DNA of 64,000 nt from Halobacteriovoraceae bacterium (GTDB lineage Bacteria; Bdellovibrionota; Bacteriovoracia; Bacteriovoracales; Bacteriovoracaceae). Every line of letters starts with the position of its first letter. The stretch's first letter is position 1. Positions 35,765-45,789 of this stretch are shown here, piece by piece. The notes under the pieces are model-generated. The model was not told where the DNA came from, searched no databases, and worked only from the letters and a program-made list of their open reading frames with translations. The stretch covers positions 124,001-188,000 of the forward strand of contig PASP01000014.1 of assembly GCA_002712005.1 (NCBI GenBank). Direction: 5' to 3'. The position numbers were made by a program, and so were the translations under genes.

Positions 35765-35895
35765 GGTATTCGTAGGCTTATGCTAAATTTCTTTTCGGGA
35801 AAAAGGCGTCAGCTCTTAAACAAAAGTCTTGGGAGGTGCAGATATTACCTAGGGGGCAAGTTCAATATAAACAGGCGCTTAGGGTACAATATTTG

Positions 35896-37116
35896 TTATT
35901 GGGTCGACTTTTTATAAAGTGGAAGAAATTCTTTCTGAAGAAAGAAGACCAAGGCTAATGCAGGAAGAGAGAGACCAATAGTAGCTGATGAAATCCAGCC
36001 CCAATTTTCTATAGACCATGCTCCGAGTGCGCTACCAAAACCGCCTCCTATGAAAATAAAAGAGACAAAGACTCCGTTAAGTCGACTTCTAAGCGCAGGG
36101 GAAATGGCAAAAACTTCTCTCTGCCCTGTAACCATACTTAATGTGACTCCGGCATCTAAGAGAAGAGCACATGAAACCATTAGAATGATTCCAATGATAG
36201 ATCCTTCGGGTGCAAAGAGGGTTAAAATATAAGAAAAGATAGAGAGAGTTAAGGCAAGTAGGGTGACCTCCTTAGCTTTTCCGGCATCAGCTGCCTTGCC
36301 AGCAAAAGGAGCAGCTATAGCTCCAGCAACTCCGGCCAAAGCAAATAAAGCAATTTCACTATGGTTGAATTGGTAAGCCGATTTTTCTAAATAGTAAGGT
36401 GCAGCTGTCCAAAAGAGACAAAAAGAAGAGAAGAGGCAAAATTGATAAAAGGCCCTTCTTTGGAGAACTGACTCATTTAAAAAGAGAGTCGCCATATGTT
36501 TTAAAATATTAAGATATTTTAATTTCTCTCTTTTGCCCTCCTCTTGGATTTGAGGGGGACGAGAAGGGAGTTTGAGCATCATGAGAAGAAGAGTGAAGCT
36601 CATTAAAATCGCACTAACGATAAAAATAGTGGTCCAATGAGCGATCTCAGAGACAAGGCTTGATAAAGGACGGGAAAGCATAATTCCCAACATTAACCCA
36701 CTCATTAGAGTTCCCACTGCCTTTCCACTTCTTTCTTCTGGAACTAGGCCAGAGATATATGGAATGAGAACCTGAACAGATGCAGCTCCAATACCTGTCA
36801 TCAGAGCACAAAGAATGAAAATCTCATAAAAGGGGGCGTAGGCCAATCCAAGTGAACCTAAGATCGTTACTGTTATCATGGACAGAATAAGTTTCTTAGG
36901 ATCAATGATATCTCCCATTGGAATTAAAAAGAATACACCTGCTCCATAGCCAATTTGAGTAGCTGTTGAAATGAATCCTACTTGAGAGGGGAGAAGTTCG
37001 AGGCTTCGTGCCATCAAGCCTATAATAGGTTGTACATAATAGTTATTGGCAACAATCGTTCCTACCGCAAAAGCGATAATAAGCATAAAATTTCTTGAGA
37101 GGGAGTTTGGATTCAT
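35896..37116 (-). CDS. MFS transporter (YnfM-like, DHA1 type)
   Basis: The 406-residue protein has 12 predicted membrane helices. It starts with the group signature ANNYYVQPIIGLMA and has the MFS motif in loop 2 (GDIIDPKKL). Relatives include arabinose efflux-like and multidrug exporters; the substrate cannot be told. It diverges from the alkyltransferase gene, with 50 bases between the starts. Confidence 0.82.
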   Translation of the reverse strand: MNPNSLSRNFMLIIAFAVGTIVANNYYVQPIIGLMARSLELLPSQVGFISTATQIGYGAGVFFLIPMGDIIDPKKLILSMITVTILGSLGLAYAPFYEIFILCALMTGIGAASVQVLIPYISGLVPEERSGKAVGTLMSGLMLGIMLSRPLSSLVSEIAHWTTIFIVSAILMSFTLLLMMLKLPSRPPQIQEEGKREKLKYLNILKHMATLFLNESVLQRRAFYQFCLFSSFCLFWTAAPYYLEKSAYQFNHSEIALFALAGVAGAIAAPFAGKAADAGKAKEVTLLALTLSIFSYILTLFAPEGSIIGIILMVSCALLLDAGVTLSMVTGQREVFAISPALRSRLNGVFVSFIFIGGGFGSALGAWSIENWGWISSATIGLSLPALALVFFLQKEFLPLYKKSTQ

Positions 37117-37166
37117 ATATTTTGTGCTACTTTAAATTTAAGACAACTGACATAGAGGAATTTAGC

Positions 37167-37643
37167 ATGAAAACTCAAGTCCAAGTAAAAACCAAGTTAG
37201 ACACATACTATCTTACAGCATCTGAAAAAGGACTTATTTCTTTAGATTGGGAAAAAAATCCAGAACTCCCTCTATCGAGGAAAGGTAATCTCCATACTGA
37301 TTTAGCTTGTGATCAGTTAATCAAATATTCTTTAGGTCAGCTTAAAAAATTTAATTGTAAATTTGATTTTGAATCGATGAAGGCAACAGATTTTCAAATA
37401 AAGGTATGGAAGGAGCTATTAAAAGTTCCTTATGGAAAGGTGGTTTGTTACCAAGATATCGCACGTAAACTAGGTGATAAGAATCTTGTAAGGGCCATTG
37501 GTGGAGCAAATGGTAAGAATAGAATTCCTGTTATTATTCCTTGTCACAGAGTCATCGCAAAAGATGGAACGATAGGTGGATACTCGGGTGGTCTAAATAG
37601 AAAAAGAAAACTTCTAAATAGAGAAGGGATTAATCTAGACTAA
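37167..37643 (+). CDS. ogt: methylated-DNA-protein-cysteine methyltransferase
   Basis: This suicide repair enzyme removes O6-alkyl groups from guanine. The active-site motif PCHRV (IIPCHRVIAKDG) and the helix-turn-helix text VPYGKVVCYQDIARKLG are present. The frame is open 24 codons upstream, but the ATG at 37167, with GAGGAA ahead of it, gives a normal 158-residue Ogt-type protein. Its end overlaps the converging binding-protein gene by 14 bases. Confidence 0.9.
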   Translation: MKTQVQVKTKLDTYYLTASEKGLISLDWEKNPELPLSRKGNLHTDLACDQLIKYSLGQLKKFNCKFDFESMKATDFQIKVWKELLKVPYGKVVCYQDIARKLGDKNLVRAIGGANGKNRIPVIIPCHRVIAKDGTIGGYSGGLNRKRKLLNREGINLD

Positions 37644-38421
37644 GATGGTACTTATGTAACAGAGATTGGTAATCTTTCGTTAAAATAATTTTATTAATCG
37701 ACTGAAAGATAAGGTTCTTTAATTCACTATTTGTTTTCTTTGAAATAAGAACACTGTATTTCGAATCTCTAAATGAAGAAGGAAGAAGCTCAATATTACT
37801 GAACTCAGGATTTTTTTGAAGATAGAGTTGAGTAGGAACTACGTTGAGTACACCAATCTCAATCCGATTTAGATGAAGTAAGCGTATAATATTCTCTGGA
37901 GTATGAAGGTGAGTAATATTTTTCATCTGTCCTATCCATGCCCGCACTTCATCGGTATAGACCCATCCAGCTGCTACGCCTACGACCACTTTTTCCTTAA
38001 AAGAATTTAGGTCCGTCTCATTTTTAATTTTAAACTTCTTTTGAAAGCTCTTATTTATATAGAGGGCCGTTTGATTGTTCACATAGGAGGCAGAAGGTTC
38101 TGACCACTTAAGACGCTTCTCAGTCGGGATAGCTGCAAAAACGAGATCATTATTACCTGACTCGGTCTCTATCAAAAGTCGTTTCCAAGGCATGAATGTA
38201 AATTGTATTTTACAGCCAGTATCTTTAGCTATGAGTTGAGCTAATTCATAGTCGAGTCCAGAGATGGGTTTATTTTCTTTATCGGTGTAAATGAAGGGTG
38301 GATATGATTCATATCCAACTCGAATCATATGGTCACACTTAGACCATGTGGTGAGGGTATAGAATAAGCTCATTAAGATAAGAATGACTTTCATGATTAA
38401 AAGTAGCATGTTGCTGAGCAA
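37630..38421 (-). CDS. periplasmic solute-binding protein, family 3
   Basis: After a signal peptide ending near residue 30 the protein has the SBP_bac_3 fold: IRVGYESYPPFIYTD, GLDYELAQLIAKDTGC, FMPWKRLL, and NDLVFAAIPTEKRLKWSEP. Such proteins bind amino acids for ABC import or act as stand-alone sensors. No ABC transporter genes are next to it, so it may be an orphan receptor. The start is uncertain; Met codons at residues 1, 5 and 10 all lack a clear ribosome binding site. Confidence 0.8.
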   Translation of the reverse strand: MLSNMLLLIMKVILILMSLFYTLTTWSKCDHMIRVGYESYPPFIYTDKENKPISGLDYELAQLIAKDTGCKIQFTFMPWKRLLIETESGNNDLVFAAIPTEKRLKWSEPSASYVNNQTALYINKSFQKKFKIKNETDLNSFKEKVVVGVAAGWVYTDEVRAWIGQMKNITHLHTPENIIRLLHLNRIEIGVLNVVPTQLYLQKNPEFSNIELLPSSFRDSKYSVLISKKTNSELKNLIFQSINKIILTKDYQSLLHKYHLSLD

Positions 38422-38570
38422 AAGTTAAGTTAGCATTCTATGATTTGAGCTAGGGAGATATTACAAGAATATCAAAATAAATATTGTCGATTTAAAGTAT
38501 CTCTAGACAGATCTGACTCTTATGGCCATAAGTTTTCTATACAAATAAAATCTTAAAAAAGTGATATGTA

Positions 38571-40205
38571 ATGAGCGAAGAAACGACCCGCGACGGAAAC
38601 TCTTTTGTCCGTCTCTTTATTAGTAAGCCTAGAAATTTAAAAAATGATGTTCTATCAGGTTTGACAGTGGCCTTGGCCCTTATCCCTGAGGCTGTTGCCT
38701 TCGCGTTTGTAGCAGGTGTTCATCCTAAGGTCGGTTTATATGCCGCTTTTATGATGGGATTAATCACGGCCCTCGTTGGGGGAAGACCAGGAATGATTTC
38801 TGGAGCTACTGGTGCAGTAGCCGTAATTTTCGCTCCACTTATTTTCAAAGTTCAGGATATGGCGACTGCAAATGGAGCATCGGCTGCGGAAGCTGCTACC
38901 ATGGGATTAAATTATCTTTTCGCTGCTGTTATTTTAATGGGCGTTTTTCAAGTTCTTTTTGGAGTCGGTAAGCTTGGTAAGTTTATTCGCCTTGTTCCCC
39001 ATCCGGTGATGCTCGGATTTGTAAATGGTCTGGCCATTATAATATTTAAAGCTCAGTTTTCTCAATTTACGGTTAAGGGCTCTCTCTTGGATACATGGCC
39101 TCTTACTGTCATGGGTCTCTTAATTGCACTTACCATGGGAATCTCAGTTTTTCTTCCAAGGCTGACGAAAGCAGTTCCTGCCACTTTAGTAGGTATTGTC
39201 GTTACCACTGTAGTAGGTCACTTTATTAATATTTATAATCCTGGATTAGTAAGAACAGTATTAGACTTCGTTCAAGATCAAAATGCTTCCGTTACAACTC
39301 TGAAAGTGGGTCTACCCATGTTTTCTCTTCCGCAAATTCCTTTAACTTGGGAGAGTATTAAAATCATCATTCCTTATGCTTTCTTAGCCGCCGCTGTAGG
39401 ATTGATAGAATCCTTAATGACTCTGACTTTGGTTGATGAACTCACAAACACGAGAGGGAAGAGTAATTTAGAGTCGATAGGTCAAGGACTTGCCAATATC
39501 GTTAATGGTTTCTTTGGGGGTATGGGCGGATGTGCCATGATTGGCCAAAGTATGATTAATATTCGTGGTGGAGGAAGAGGGAGAACCTCTGGAATTGCTG
39601 CTGCTATATTACTTCTTCTCTTTGTTCTTTTCTTGGCCCCTATGATTGAGGTTATTCCACTTGCTGCACTTGTTGGGGTTATGTTTATGGTTGTGATTGG
39701 GACTTTTGAGTGGTCATCTTTAAGACTCTATAAGAAGATCCCAATGAGTGATTTCTTTGTCATCGTTTTAGTTTCCGTAGTTACTGTACTTACTGATTTG
39801 GCCATTGCTGTATTTGTAGGAATTATCGTTTCAGCTCTTGTTTTTGCTTGGGAGCACGGAAAGCATATTAATGCCCTAAAAACTAAAGAAGGAAATAAGA
39901 TCAAGTATGAGCTTGATGGACCTCTTTTCTTTGCCTCTGTAACGAGCTTCAAAGAATTATTTAATTTTGAAGGTGATCCTGAACATGTCTATATCGACTT
40001 TGCTAAGTCCAGAATATGGGATCACTCCGGTATCGAAGCCTTACAAAATATTACTGAGCGATATGCTCAAAATAATAAGAAGCTTCATCTTCTCAATCTT
40101 GGTCCAGACTGTAAGCTCCTCTTAGAGAAAGCCGAAAATATAGTGGAGCTGAGTATCCAAGAAGATGCCCACTGGCATATTGCTGATGACAAGCTTGATT
40201 CTTAA
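38571..40205 (+). CDS. SulP family anion transporter
   Basis: The 544-residue protein has a SulP membrane domain of 10-14 helices (LTVALALIPEAVAFAFVAGVHP, GRPGMISGATGAVAV) and a C-terminal STAS domain (about 440-530). SulP carriers take up sulfate, bicarbonate or other anions. With a gamma carbonic anhydrase in the same window bicarbonate is possible, but the substrate cannot be read from sequence. It appears to be a single-gene unit. Confidence 0.9.
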   Translation: MSEETTRDGNSFVRLFISKPRNLKNDVLSGLTVALALIPEAVAFAFVAGVHPKVGLYAAFMMGLITALVGGRPGMISGATGAVAVIFAPLIFKVQDMATANGASAAEAATMGLNYLFAAVILMGVFQVLFGVGKLGKFIRLVPHPVMLGFVNGLAIIIFKAQFSQFTVKGSLLDTWPLTVMGLLIALTMGISVFLPRLTKAVPATLVGIVVTTVVGHFINIYNPGLVRTVLDFVQDQNASVTTLKVGLPMFSLPQIPLTWESIKIIIPYAFLAAAVGLIESLMTLTLVDELTNTRGKSNLESIGQGLANIVNGFFGGMGGCAMIGQSMINIRGGGRGRTSGIAAAILLLLFVLFLAPMIEVIPLAALVGVMFMVVIGTFEWSSLRLYKKIPMSDFFVIVLVSVVTVLTDLAIAVFVGIIVSALVFAWEHGKHINALKTKEGNKIKYELDGPLFFASVTSFKELFNFEGDPEHVYIDFAKSRIWDHSGIEALQNITERYAQNNKKLHLLNLGPDCKLLLEKAENIVELSIQEDAHWHIADDKLDS

Positions 40206-40305
40206 ATAGTCGACTAAGAGAATCAGGCTAGGGAAGAATCTGCATTTATAGTATTAATCAATACTTAGGCTTACAATAAAAAGAAACTTTTATTGAGGAG
40301 CCTTT

Positions 40306-40953
40306 GTGGATTCATCAGTCATTCAAAGTATATTCAGCTTCATGACGAATAATATCTTTTTGATTATCTATCTCTTTGCCTTTGTAGAGATCGTACTTGT
40401 CGTTTTGATTTTCTTTCTTATGAGAAATCATGAAATGATTCTTCTCGATGTCAGTGATAACTTACTGAAGGGTTTTAAGGATGCTCCTGATAAAGACTCG
40501 TCTCAAAATGTTCACGATAAGATTCAGTCTGCTCTAGACTTTATAAACGAGAAGATCTCATCAAATCATAAATTTAAAGCTGAGTTTGCAAAGAACGCAA
40601 ATATGGTAACAAGAAGATCTTTCTATGATCGTCATTATAAAATTGAGATCTTTGCGAGTGTCATGTCCACAATTGTTCAAGTCTTTCCTCTGTTGGGGAT
40701 TTTAGGGACGATCTTGGCCATTGCACAAACCGCCTTGAGTGGTTCTCAAACGATTGATGTCTCTACACTTTCCAGTGCATTTGTTTTGGGGATGAATACA
40801 ACCATATTAGGTATTACTCTTTCTATTATTTTTATGATTATTGAAAGTACGTTTCAACCTAAAATCGAACGAATTATTTCGGAGAGTTATTACTATAAGC
40901 AAATTGTTTCTAGGATTAATCTCTCAACTAAAGAGTTGGCTGAAGAAGTCTAA
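40306..40953 (+). CDS. MotA/TolQ/ExbB family proton channel
   Basis: The 215-residue protein has three membrane helices: one near the N-terminus, then FPLLGILGTILAIAQTALS and SSAFVLGMNTTILGITLSIIF. This is the TolQ/ExbB stator fold, which forms a proton channel with an ExbD/TolR partner. Its start is GTG, seven bases after GAGGAG. The next gene, 11 bases on, is the likely partner. Confidence 0.85.
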   Translation: MDSSVIQSIFSFMTNNIFLIIYLFAFVEIVLVVLIFFLMRNHEMILLDVSDNLLKGFKDAPDKDSSQNVHDKIQSALDFINEKISSNHKFKAEFAKNANMVTRRSFYDRHYKIEIFASVMSTIVQVFPLLGILGTILAIAQTALSGSQTIDVSTLSSAFVLGMNTTILGITLSIIFMIIESTFQPKIERIISESYYYKQIVSRINLSTKELAEEV

Positions 40954-40964
40954 AAGGTGGTGTT

Positions 40965-41522
40965 TTGAATAATCCAATGCAATCACGCTATAGAAGAAAA
41001 AAGCCTACAACGATACAGCTAACTTCATTGCTGGATCTATTATTTGTAATGGTCTTTGTATCTCTCTTGCAGCAAAAAGCTCCGCCTGCGCCTGCTCCAG
41101 TGAAAAAAACTAAACCAGCTGCACCTAAAGTGGCAGCTAAACCTAAAGCTAAACCTGTTGCTCCCCCAAAGAAAGTTGTTTCAACAATCGAAGCTACATT
41201 TAATTTCTATGGAACGGCGAAGAATCCTAACCTCCCCACAGGAAAGTACTTAATGCGAGGTGATTATAATTCTAAGACTCGTGAGCTTAAGCTTGGAGGT
41301 ATTGGTTGGATTGATCGTCCCAAAAATTACGATATGGTTCCTCTGTCAGGTAAAATTGGTCCTTCAGGGAAAACGTTTACAGGTAGAATTGAATTTCAAA
41401 GCTGTAAGCAATTTACACTTCAAAGAACAACTAATAGCGGTGAAAGAGAAATAAGTGGAGATTGGAAAGGTGTTTATGAATGTGGTCAAGGTGCAACGGG
41501 ACTGACTTTAACGATTCTGTAA
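40965..41522 (+). CDS. ExbD/TolR-like membrane anchor with unusual periplasmic domain
   Basis: The first 40 residues are like ExbD/TolR: a short basic cytoplasmic start, then one helix with the conserved Asp (IQLTSLLDLLFVMVFVSLL). After it comes a Pro/Ala/Lys-rich linker (about 45-75) and a domain of about 110 residues that does not look like the ExbD periplasmic domain; it has two Cys and strand-rich text (FTGRIEFQSCKQFTLQ). The start is TTG after AAGGTGG. With the preceding channel gene it could form a proton-driven motor of unknown task. Confidence 0.7.
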   Translation: MNNPMQSRYRRKKPTTIQLTSLLDLLFVMVFVSLLQQKAPPAPAPVKKTKPAAPKVAAKPKAKPVAPPKKVVSTIEATFNFYGTAKNPNLPTGKYLMRGDYNSKTRELKLGGIGWIDRPKNYDMVPLSGKIGPSGKTFTGRIEFQSCKQFTLQRTTNSGEREISGDWKGVYECGQGATGLTLTIL

Positions 41523-41548
41523 AAAAAAGGGCCTCTAATTAGAGGCCC
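41521..41548. terminator. bidirectional terminator
   Basis: GGGCCTCT (41529-41536) and AGAGGCCC (41541-41548) pair around an AATT loop. On the minus strand eight T follow, ending the porin transcript. On the plus strand it ends the proton-channel pair. Confidence 0.9.
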
Positions 41549-41556
41549 ATTATCTA

Positions 41557-42741
41557 TTAAAACTTCACGAGATATTCGCCATAAATAAAAGTAGAGTCAT
41601 CTGGATTTCCTTGGAAGTAGTCTCCATGACTAAATAAGGCCATCCCTAATTTAAATGTCTCATACTTATTTTTCTTGTAATTAACCATGAGGTCAAATTC
41701 ATTACCGATATCATCTTTTGTAACGTCACCGTTAATTTGTCCTGAAACCGCTTGGTTGTAAGCACCAAATCCATTGGCTTTTTGCTTAAAGTTCATCCAC
41801 TTGAATTTGAAATCCCATTTAGCTGAGGCTTTGTAGTTAAGACCAGCATATAAGCTATCAATATTTCTACGGCCAACAACATCGATAATTCCGTTATATC
41901 TATGTCTATTGGTGTAGAGGTGGTCATAACGGTCAGAAGCTTGTGTCCAACCAACATAGGGATTGAGACTGTTTTCAAATTTATAGCCAAACTCTAAGTC
42001 AATATTGTGTTCTGTGGTGTCTGTTTGTTGGTGAGTTTGAACAATATTTTCTGTTCTATAAGTAAACCCATTCCAATCTCCTTTTAGACGAAATCCATAA
42101 TTATAAGTTTCAAGAACATTTCTTTCGTTATTGTGAAGAATATAGAAGTCGAGATTTAAGTTCTTTCTCATTAATGCTTTGTAGTAAAGAATAACGAGGT
42201 CAGCATCATCTGTAGTATTGGAAGTATCAGAACCTTCTGAAATCTTAGAGTAGGCAAGATCAAGTTGTCCTTCTCCAATATCGAACATAAGCTTTATTGC
42301 ATCAAAAGAAAGACCACCGGCCGTCCAGTTCCTTGTTCCTAGAATGACACTGTCACCATAGTTAAGTTGTTGACGACCAATTTTATAAGAAAGGATATCT
42401 CCCTTCGACAATACGTAGGCTTCAAAAATATCTACTCCGCTGTGGTATTTATCCCCACTTGAATTTCTAACGCTATCATTTTCATCGTTAGTAGCAGATA
42501 TGAGTTCTCCATAATTCTTCGTTGCCTGTGGGCTTAACATAAAAGAAAGATTGTTATCTAGTTTGATATTGAAGTTGGCGCGGGCACGCAGACCGGTCAG
42601 GTTTCTACGATCAGCATTGGAAAAAGTAAATTCTCTATGCTGATTACGTACTCGTAGTTGACCACCATAATCGAATTCTAGGGAATGTGTGGGAATTGAA
42701 AATGCTCCTGTAAGTAGGAGCATGGGTATTGCTTTCTTCAT
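41557..42741 (-). CDS. outer-membrane porin (alginate-export type barrel)
   Basis: After a signal peptide (cut near THSLEF) the 394-residue protein shows repeating amphipathic strands with aromatic girdles, and ends in EYLVKF with terminal Phe, the usual signal for outer-membrane insertion. Text such as SYKIGRQQLNYGDSVILGTRNW is characteristic of the alginate-export/OprD-like porin family. Its substrate is unknown. It is followed by a strong terminator and preceded by a chemoreceptor gene on the same strand, 24 bases away. Confidence 0.82.
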   Translation of the reverse strand: MKKAIPMLLLTGAFSIPTHSLEFDYGGQLRVRNQHREFTFSNADRRNLTGLRARANFNIKLDNNLSFMLSPQATKNYGELISATNDENDSVRNSSGDKYHSGVDIFEAYVLSKGDILSYKIGRQQLNYGDSVILGTRNWTAGGLSFDAIKLMFDIGEGQLDLAYSKISEGSDTSNTTDDADLVILYYKALMRKNLNLDFYILHNNERNVLETYNYGFRLKGDWNGFTYRTENIVQTHQQTDTTEHNIDLEFGYKFENSLNPYVGWTQASDRYDHLYTNRHRYNGIIDVVGRRNIDSLYAGLNYKASAKWDFKFKWMNFKQKANGFGAYNQAVSGQINGDVTKDDIGNEFDLMVNYKKNKYETFKLGMALFSHGDYFQGNPDDSTFIYGEYLVKF

Positions 42742-42765
42742 TTAAGAGTCCTTTCTAATGTGTTT

Positions 42766-44451
42766 TCAAGCTACATCAGAATAAGGCTCTTTCTCAAAAT
42801 TATCAACGGATTCCATTTGAGTATTTTTTGTCTCTTTAGAATTTGAAGGAGGTTGTTTATCATTCTTATAGTCAACTCTTTCAACAAGAGTCCGTAGGTC
42901 AATAATGCTTTTTGAGATGCGATGAACAGCTTCTTCAACTTTCTTGGAAGAATTATTTATCTTTCCAGCAGCATCATTGGTTGAAGCCGCTGATCCAGAG
43001 ATATTTTGCATGGCCTGATTTACTTCTTGTACACCTACAAGCTGTTCACGAGAGGCTTCAGAAACTTGATTACTTGTTGAAGCTACTTCGTTAAAGTCAC
43101 TCGATACTTTAAGTATGACTTCTTTACATTGATTTCCTAGCTCAACACTTTCTTGAACATATTTTTGATTCTCAGAAATAGAAGAGTTAATCTTCTCTTT
43201 TGAGTTACTGACTATTTCAGTCACTTTTGTAAGACTCTTTTCAAGTAGCTTAGTGATTTGCTCAGCAGATTCACCACTGATTCTTGCTAGGCTTCCAACC
43301 TCTTCCGCTACAACGGCAAAGCCTTTTCCATTTTCACCAGAGCGAGCCGCCTCGACAGAAGCATTGAATGAAAGAAGTTTCGTCTGAAAAACAATATCAT
43401 TGATGACTTTTGTTTTTTCATTCACTTCATTGAAAACTCGAATAATTTCTGAGAGTTCGTCATTACTTTTTTGAATCGTATTAGATAAGTTTAGAGAACT
43501 CGATTCAACATCCTGAATACGTGAACTAAGTTTTTCGAGATAACCCACACTGTTATGGATCAAGCCTTTACTCTGTTCGACAAGGTGGGAAACACGATTT
43601 GCGCCCTCAGTATTATTCTTAATCATTTGTGTGATTTCTTCCATAGAAGAGGTCGTTTCAGTCGTCGCAGAAGATAGGCTACTTGAAACGTCTCTCATAT
43701 CGATTGATCTTGTATCTAGTTCATGGCTAATACCACCAAGATTTTCACCCTCTGAAGTCATAAGCTCGACGATCGAAGAGATTTTAAAATTGATTGCTTT
43801 AGAAAAAAGATATCCCAGAAGAAGAGAGAGTAGGATTCCTCCAACTGAAATTCCAATGATTAAATTGTTAACTAAGGTGTAAGTCTTTTGAGCATCTTGG
43901 AACTCTTGAGCTCCAAAGTTTAATATAAGTTCTTGCAATTGATCCATTTGATCTCTTGAACTTTCAAAGTGTGAATACATGGATCCGAAAGATTTTTGTG
44001 TAAGTCTTTCTCTATTGTCATCGTTGAGGAGAAAGTCACCTTTTTCATTGAATATAAAGTCCGTTACCGAATCTTTTTCCCATCTTTGATAACGGGATTC
44101 AAAGGCTTCAACGAGCTTCAATTCTTCAGGAGTTTTATCTAGTGCTTTGTACTTATTAAATCTCTCAAGTACTTGTCCTTTATTTTTTAAATAATCTCCC
44201 ATCTGAGCCTTTCTTTCTTTAGAGGAAAGACCATTGAGAAGAAGAGATCTCTCTGCCACCAGCATTTGCTGAAAATCGCGATCAGCTTGAACCAAGTAGT
44301 TAATACTAGGAAGTCTTGTGGAGAAGACTGAGTTCAACTTTTGATTGATGGAAGTTAGAGAATAGTATCCTATTCCCGCCAAGGTAACTTGAACGAAGAG
44401 CATGACACCGGATAAAATAAGGACTTGTTGTTTAATGGTTCTATTTTTCAT
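42766..44451 (-). CDS. methyl-accepting chemotaxis protein
   Basis: The 561-residue chemoreceptor has TM1 (about 9-31), a periplasmic four-helix-bundle sensor (about 35-190), TM2 (about 193-215) and a cytoplasmic signalling domain. The hairpin tip that binds CheA/CheW is seen in [21 protein letters not shown]-like text ([20 protein letters not shown]). Its location directly before the porin gene suggests that ligand and porin substrate may be related; this is inference. Confidence 0.92.
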   Translation of the reverse strand: MKNRTIKQQVLILSGVMLFVQVTLAGIGYYSLTSINQKLNSVFSTRLPSINYLVQADRDFQQMLVAERSLLLNGLSSKERKAQMGDYLKNKGQVLERFNKYKALDKTPEELKLVEAFESRYQRWEKDSVTDFIFNEKGDFLLNDDNRERLTQKSFGSMYSHFESSRDQMDQLQELILNFGAQEFQDAQKTYTLVNNLIIGISVGGILLSLLLGYLFSKAINFKISSIVELMTSEGENLGGISHELDTRSIDMRDVSSSLSSATTETTSSMEEITQMIKNNTEGANRVSHLVEQSKGLIHNSVGYLEKLSSRIQDVESSSLNLSNTIQKSNDELSEIIRVFNEVNEKTKVINDIVFQTKLLSFNASVEAARSGENGKGFAVVAEEVGSLARISGESAEQITKLLEKSLTKVTEIVSNSKEKINSSISENQKYVQESVELGNQCKEVILKVSSDFNEVASTSNQVSEASREQLVGVQEVNQAMQNISGSAASTNDAAGKINNSSKKVEEAVHRISKSIIDLRTLVERVDYKNDKQPPSNSKETKNTQMESVDNFEKEPYSDVA

Positions 44452-44609
44452 GGGGTCTCTATCGGATTCATTTATAAAGATAATGAGATTTTTTTTAGAA
44501 AAAGGAAAAAAATGTCATAATAAAATAAATCTATTTTATAAATTTGAAGAATGCCCTTTATAATGACAAGGGATAAAGATAATCCCATTTCAGCTAGGAG
44601 GAGGTTGCT

Positions 44610-45014
44610 ATGAATTGTCCACGTTGCCAAAGTCAAAAAATATCAGAATTTGATCATGATGGGGTTGAGTTTGATTTCTGTTCTGACTGTAAAGGTATTT
44701 GGTGTGATCATGGTGAGTTGGCAGAATATGTCGAAACACTTAAAGACATACCATCTGATTTAGATCCTGTGAAAAATGGAGAGCTTACTGTATTGAGATG
44801 TCCAAAGTGTCCAGGAGAGTATCTCTACGAAGTAAACTATATGAAAGGTGAGGATCTTTTGATTGATAGATGTCCTAGTTGTTCTGGTATTTGGTTGGAT
44901 TTTAAAGAACTGGCTGTTATTCAAAAATTGGCCGTCAATATCGATGCTAAAGATAAATTAAAAAGAACAATTAAGCAGATGAAGGAAGATGGATTTATTG
45001 TAATAGAATCCTAA
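44610..45014 (+). CDS. zf-TFIIB type double zinc-ribbon protein
   Basis: The 134-residue protein has two zinc ribbons: MNCPRCQS with FCSDCKGIWCDHGEL, and RCPKCPGEY with RCPSCSGIWLDFKEL. This is the zf-TFIIB (COG3809) family, whose role is unknown; members often neighbour membrane or stress genes. An AGGAGGAGG stretch precedes the ATG. The MBL-fold gene begins six bases later. Confidence 0.85.
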   Translation: MNCPRCQSQKISEFDHDGVEFDFCSDCKGIWCDHGELAEYVETLKDIPSDLDPVKNGELTVLRCPKCPGEYLYEVNYMKGEDLLIDRCPSCSGIWLDFKELAVIQKLAVNIDAKDKLKRTIKQMKEDGFIVIES

Positions 45015-45020
45015 TACATA

Positions 45021-45779
45021 GTGAAAGTTCATGAAATAAAAGGTTATATTCTTACGATTTACTTGGTTGAGAAAGAGGGAGAACTTCTTTTGCTAGACGG
45101 TTGTGCTCGCCCTGACTTTAATGTCGTGAAGGCTTTTATTGAAAATGATCTTGGTTATCAATTGTCCGATCTTAAACTTGTTATCTCAACCCATCCTAAC
45201 CCTGATCATTTTGGGGCCCTTTCTCTTTTTAAAAAAGCTGGAATTCCTATTGCTGGCCCTCCTGAACTCAATGACTGGTATACTGGCTTTCTTGGATTTC
45301 TTACTTATTGGGTAGATATACTTTTGATGTATCTCGTGGCGATTAATAAAAAAAGGGGATTTTATAATACGTTATTTCCTCGCTCAGTAGAATTAGATCT
45401 TATTCTCAAGGACGGAGATAGAATTCCAGGTTTTGAAGAATGGTCGGTATTGAAATGTCCCGGTCATACTAATATGGATTTAACCTTGTATAATAGTGAA
45501 TTAAGTTTGGCCTATATCGCAGACAATGTGGTTGGTAGTGAGAATAAACTATTTAGGCCATATCCTCTTTTTAAGCCTCATCTCTATAAAGAGTCTCTTC
45601 AACGTTATATTGATTTAGATATTCAAGAGATCATGATAGCCCATTATGGAAGATTTAAATTAAATAAAGAGAAATTAAAAAAATTAATTGAGACGACTCC
45701 TGAGAAGTCACGACGCCATATTAATACCTTGCCTGCAATTTTTCTCAAACTTCTACGCTCCCTCTATAACAAAAGATGA
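45021..45779 (+). CDS. MBL-fold protein with altered metal site
   Basis: The 252-residue protein has a metallo-beta-lactamase fold. The first metal motif reads THPNPDH instead of THxHxDH, so the second His is Asn. Other ligands are present: His in KCPGHTNMDL, Asp in YIADNVVG and His in IMIAHYGRF. It may bind one metal, or a different one. The start is GTG at 45021 with no clear ribosome binding site, fitting coupling to the zinc-ribbon gene. Function is unknown. Confidence 0.8.
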   Translation: MKVHEIKGYILTIYLVEKEGELLLLDGCARPDFNVVKAFIENDLGYQLSDLKLVISTHPNPDHFGALSLFKKAGIPIAGPPELNDWYTGFLGFLTYWVDILLMYLVAINKKRGFYNTLFPRSVELDLILKDGDRIPGFEEWSVLKCPGHTNMDLTLYNSELSLAYIADNVVGSENKLFRPYPLFKPHLYKESLQRYIDLDIQEIMIAHYGRFKLNKEKLKKLIETTPEKSRRHINTLPAIFLKLLRSLYNKR

Positions 45780-45789
45780 CATTTGCTTA

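Noticed and set aside
35723-35917. Small plus-strand frame before the MFS transporter
   Set aside because: Mostly antisense to cheA with no ribosome binding site; no coding features.
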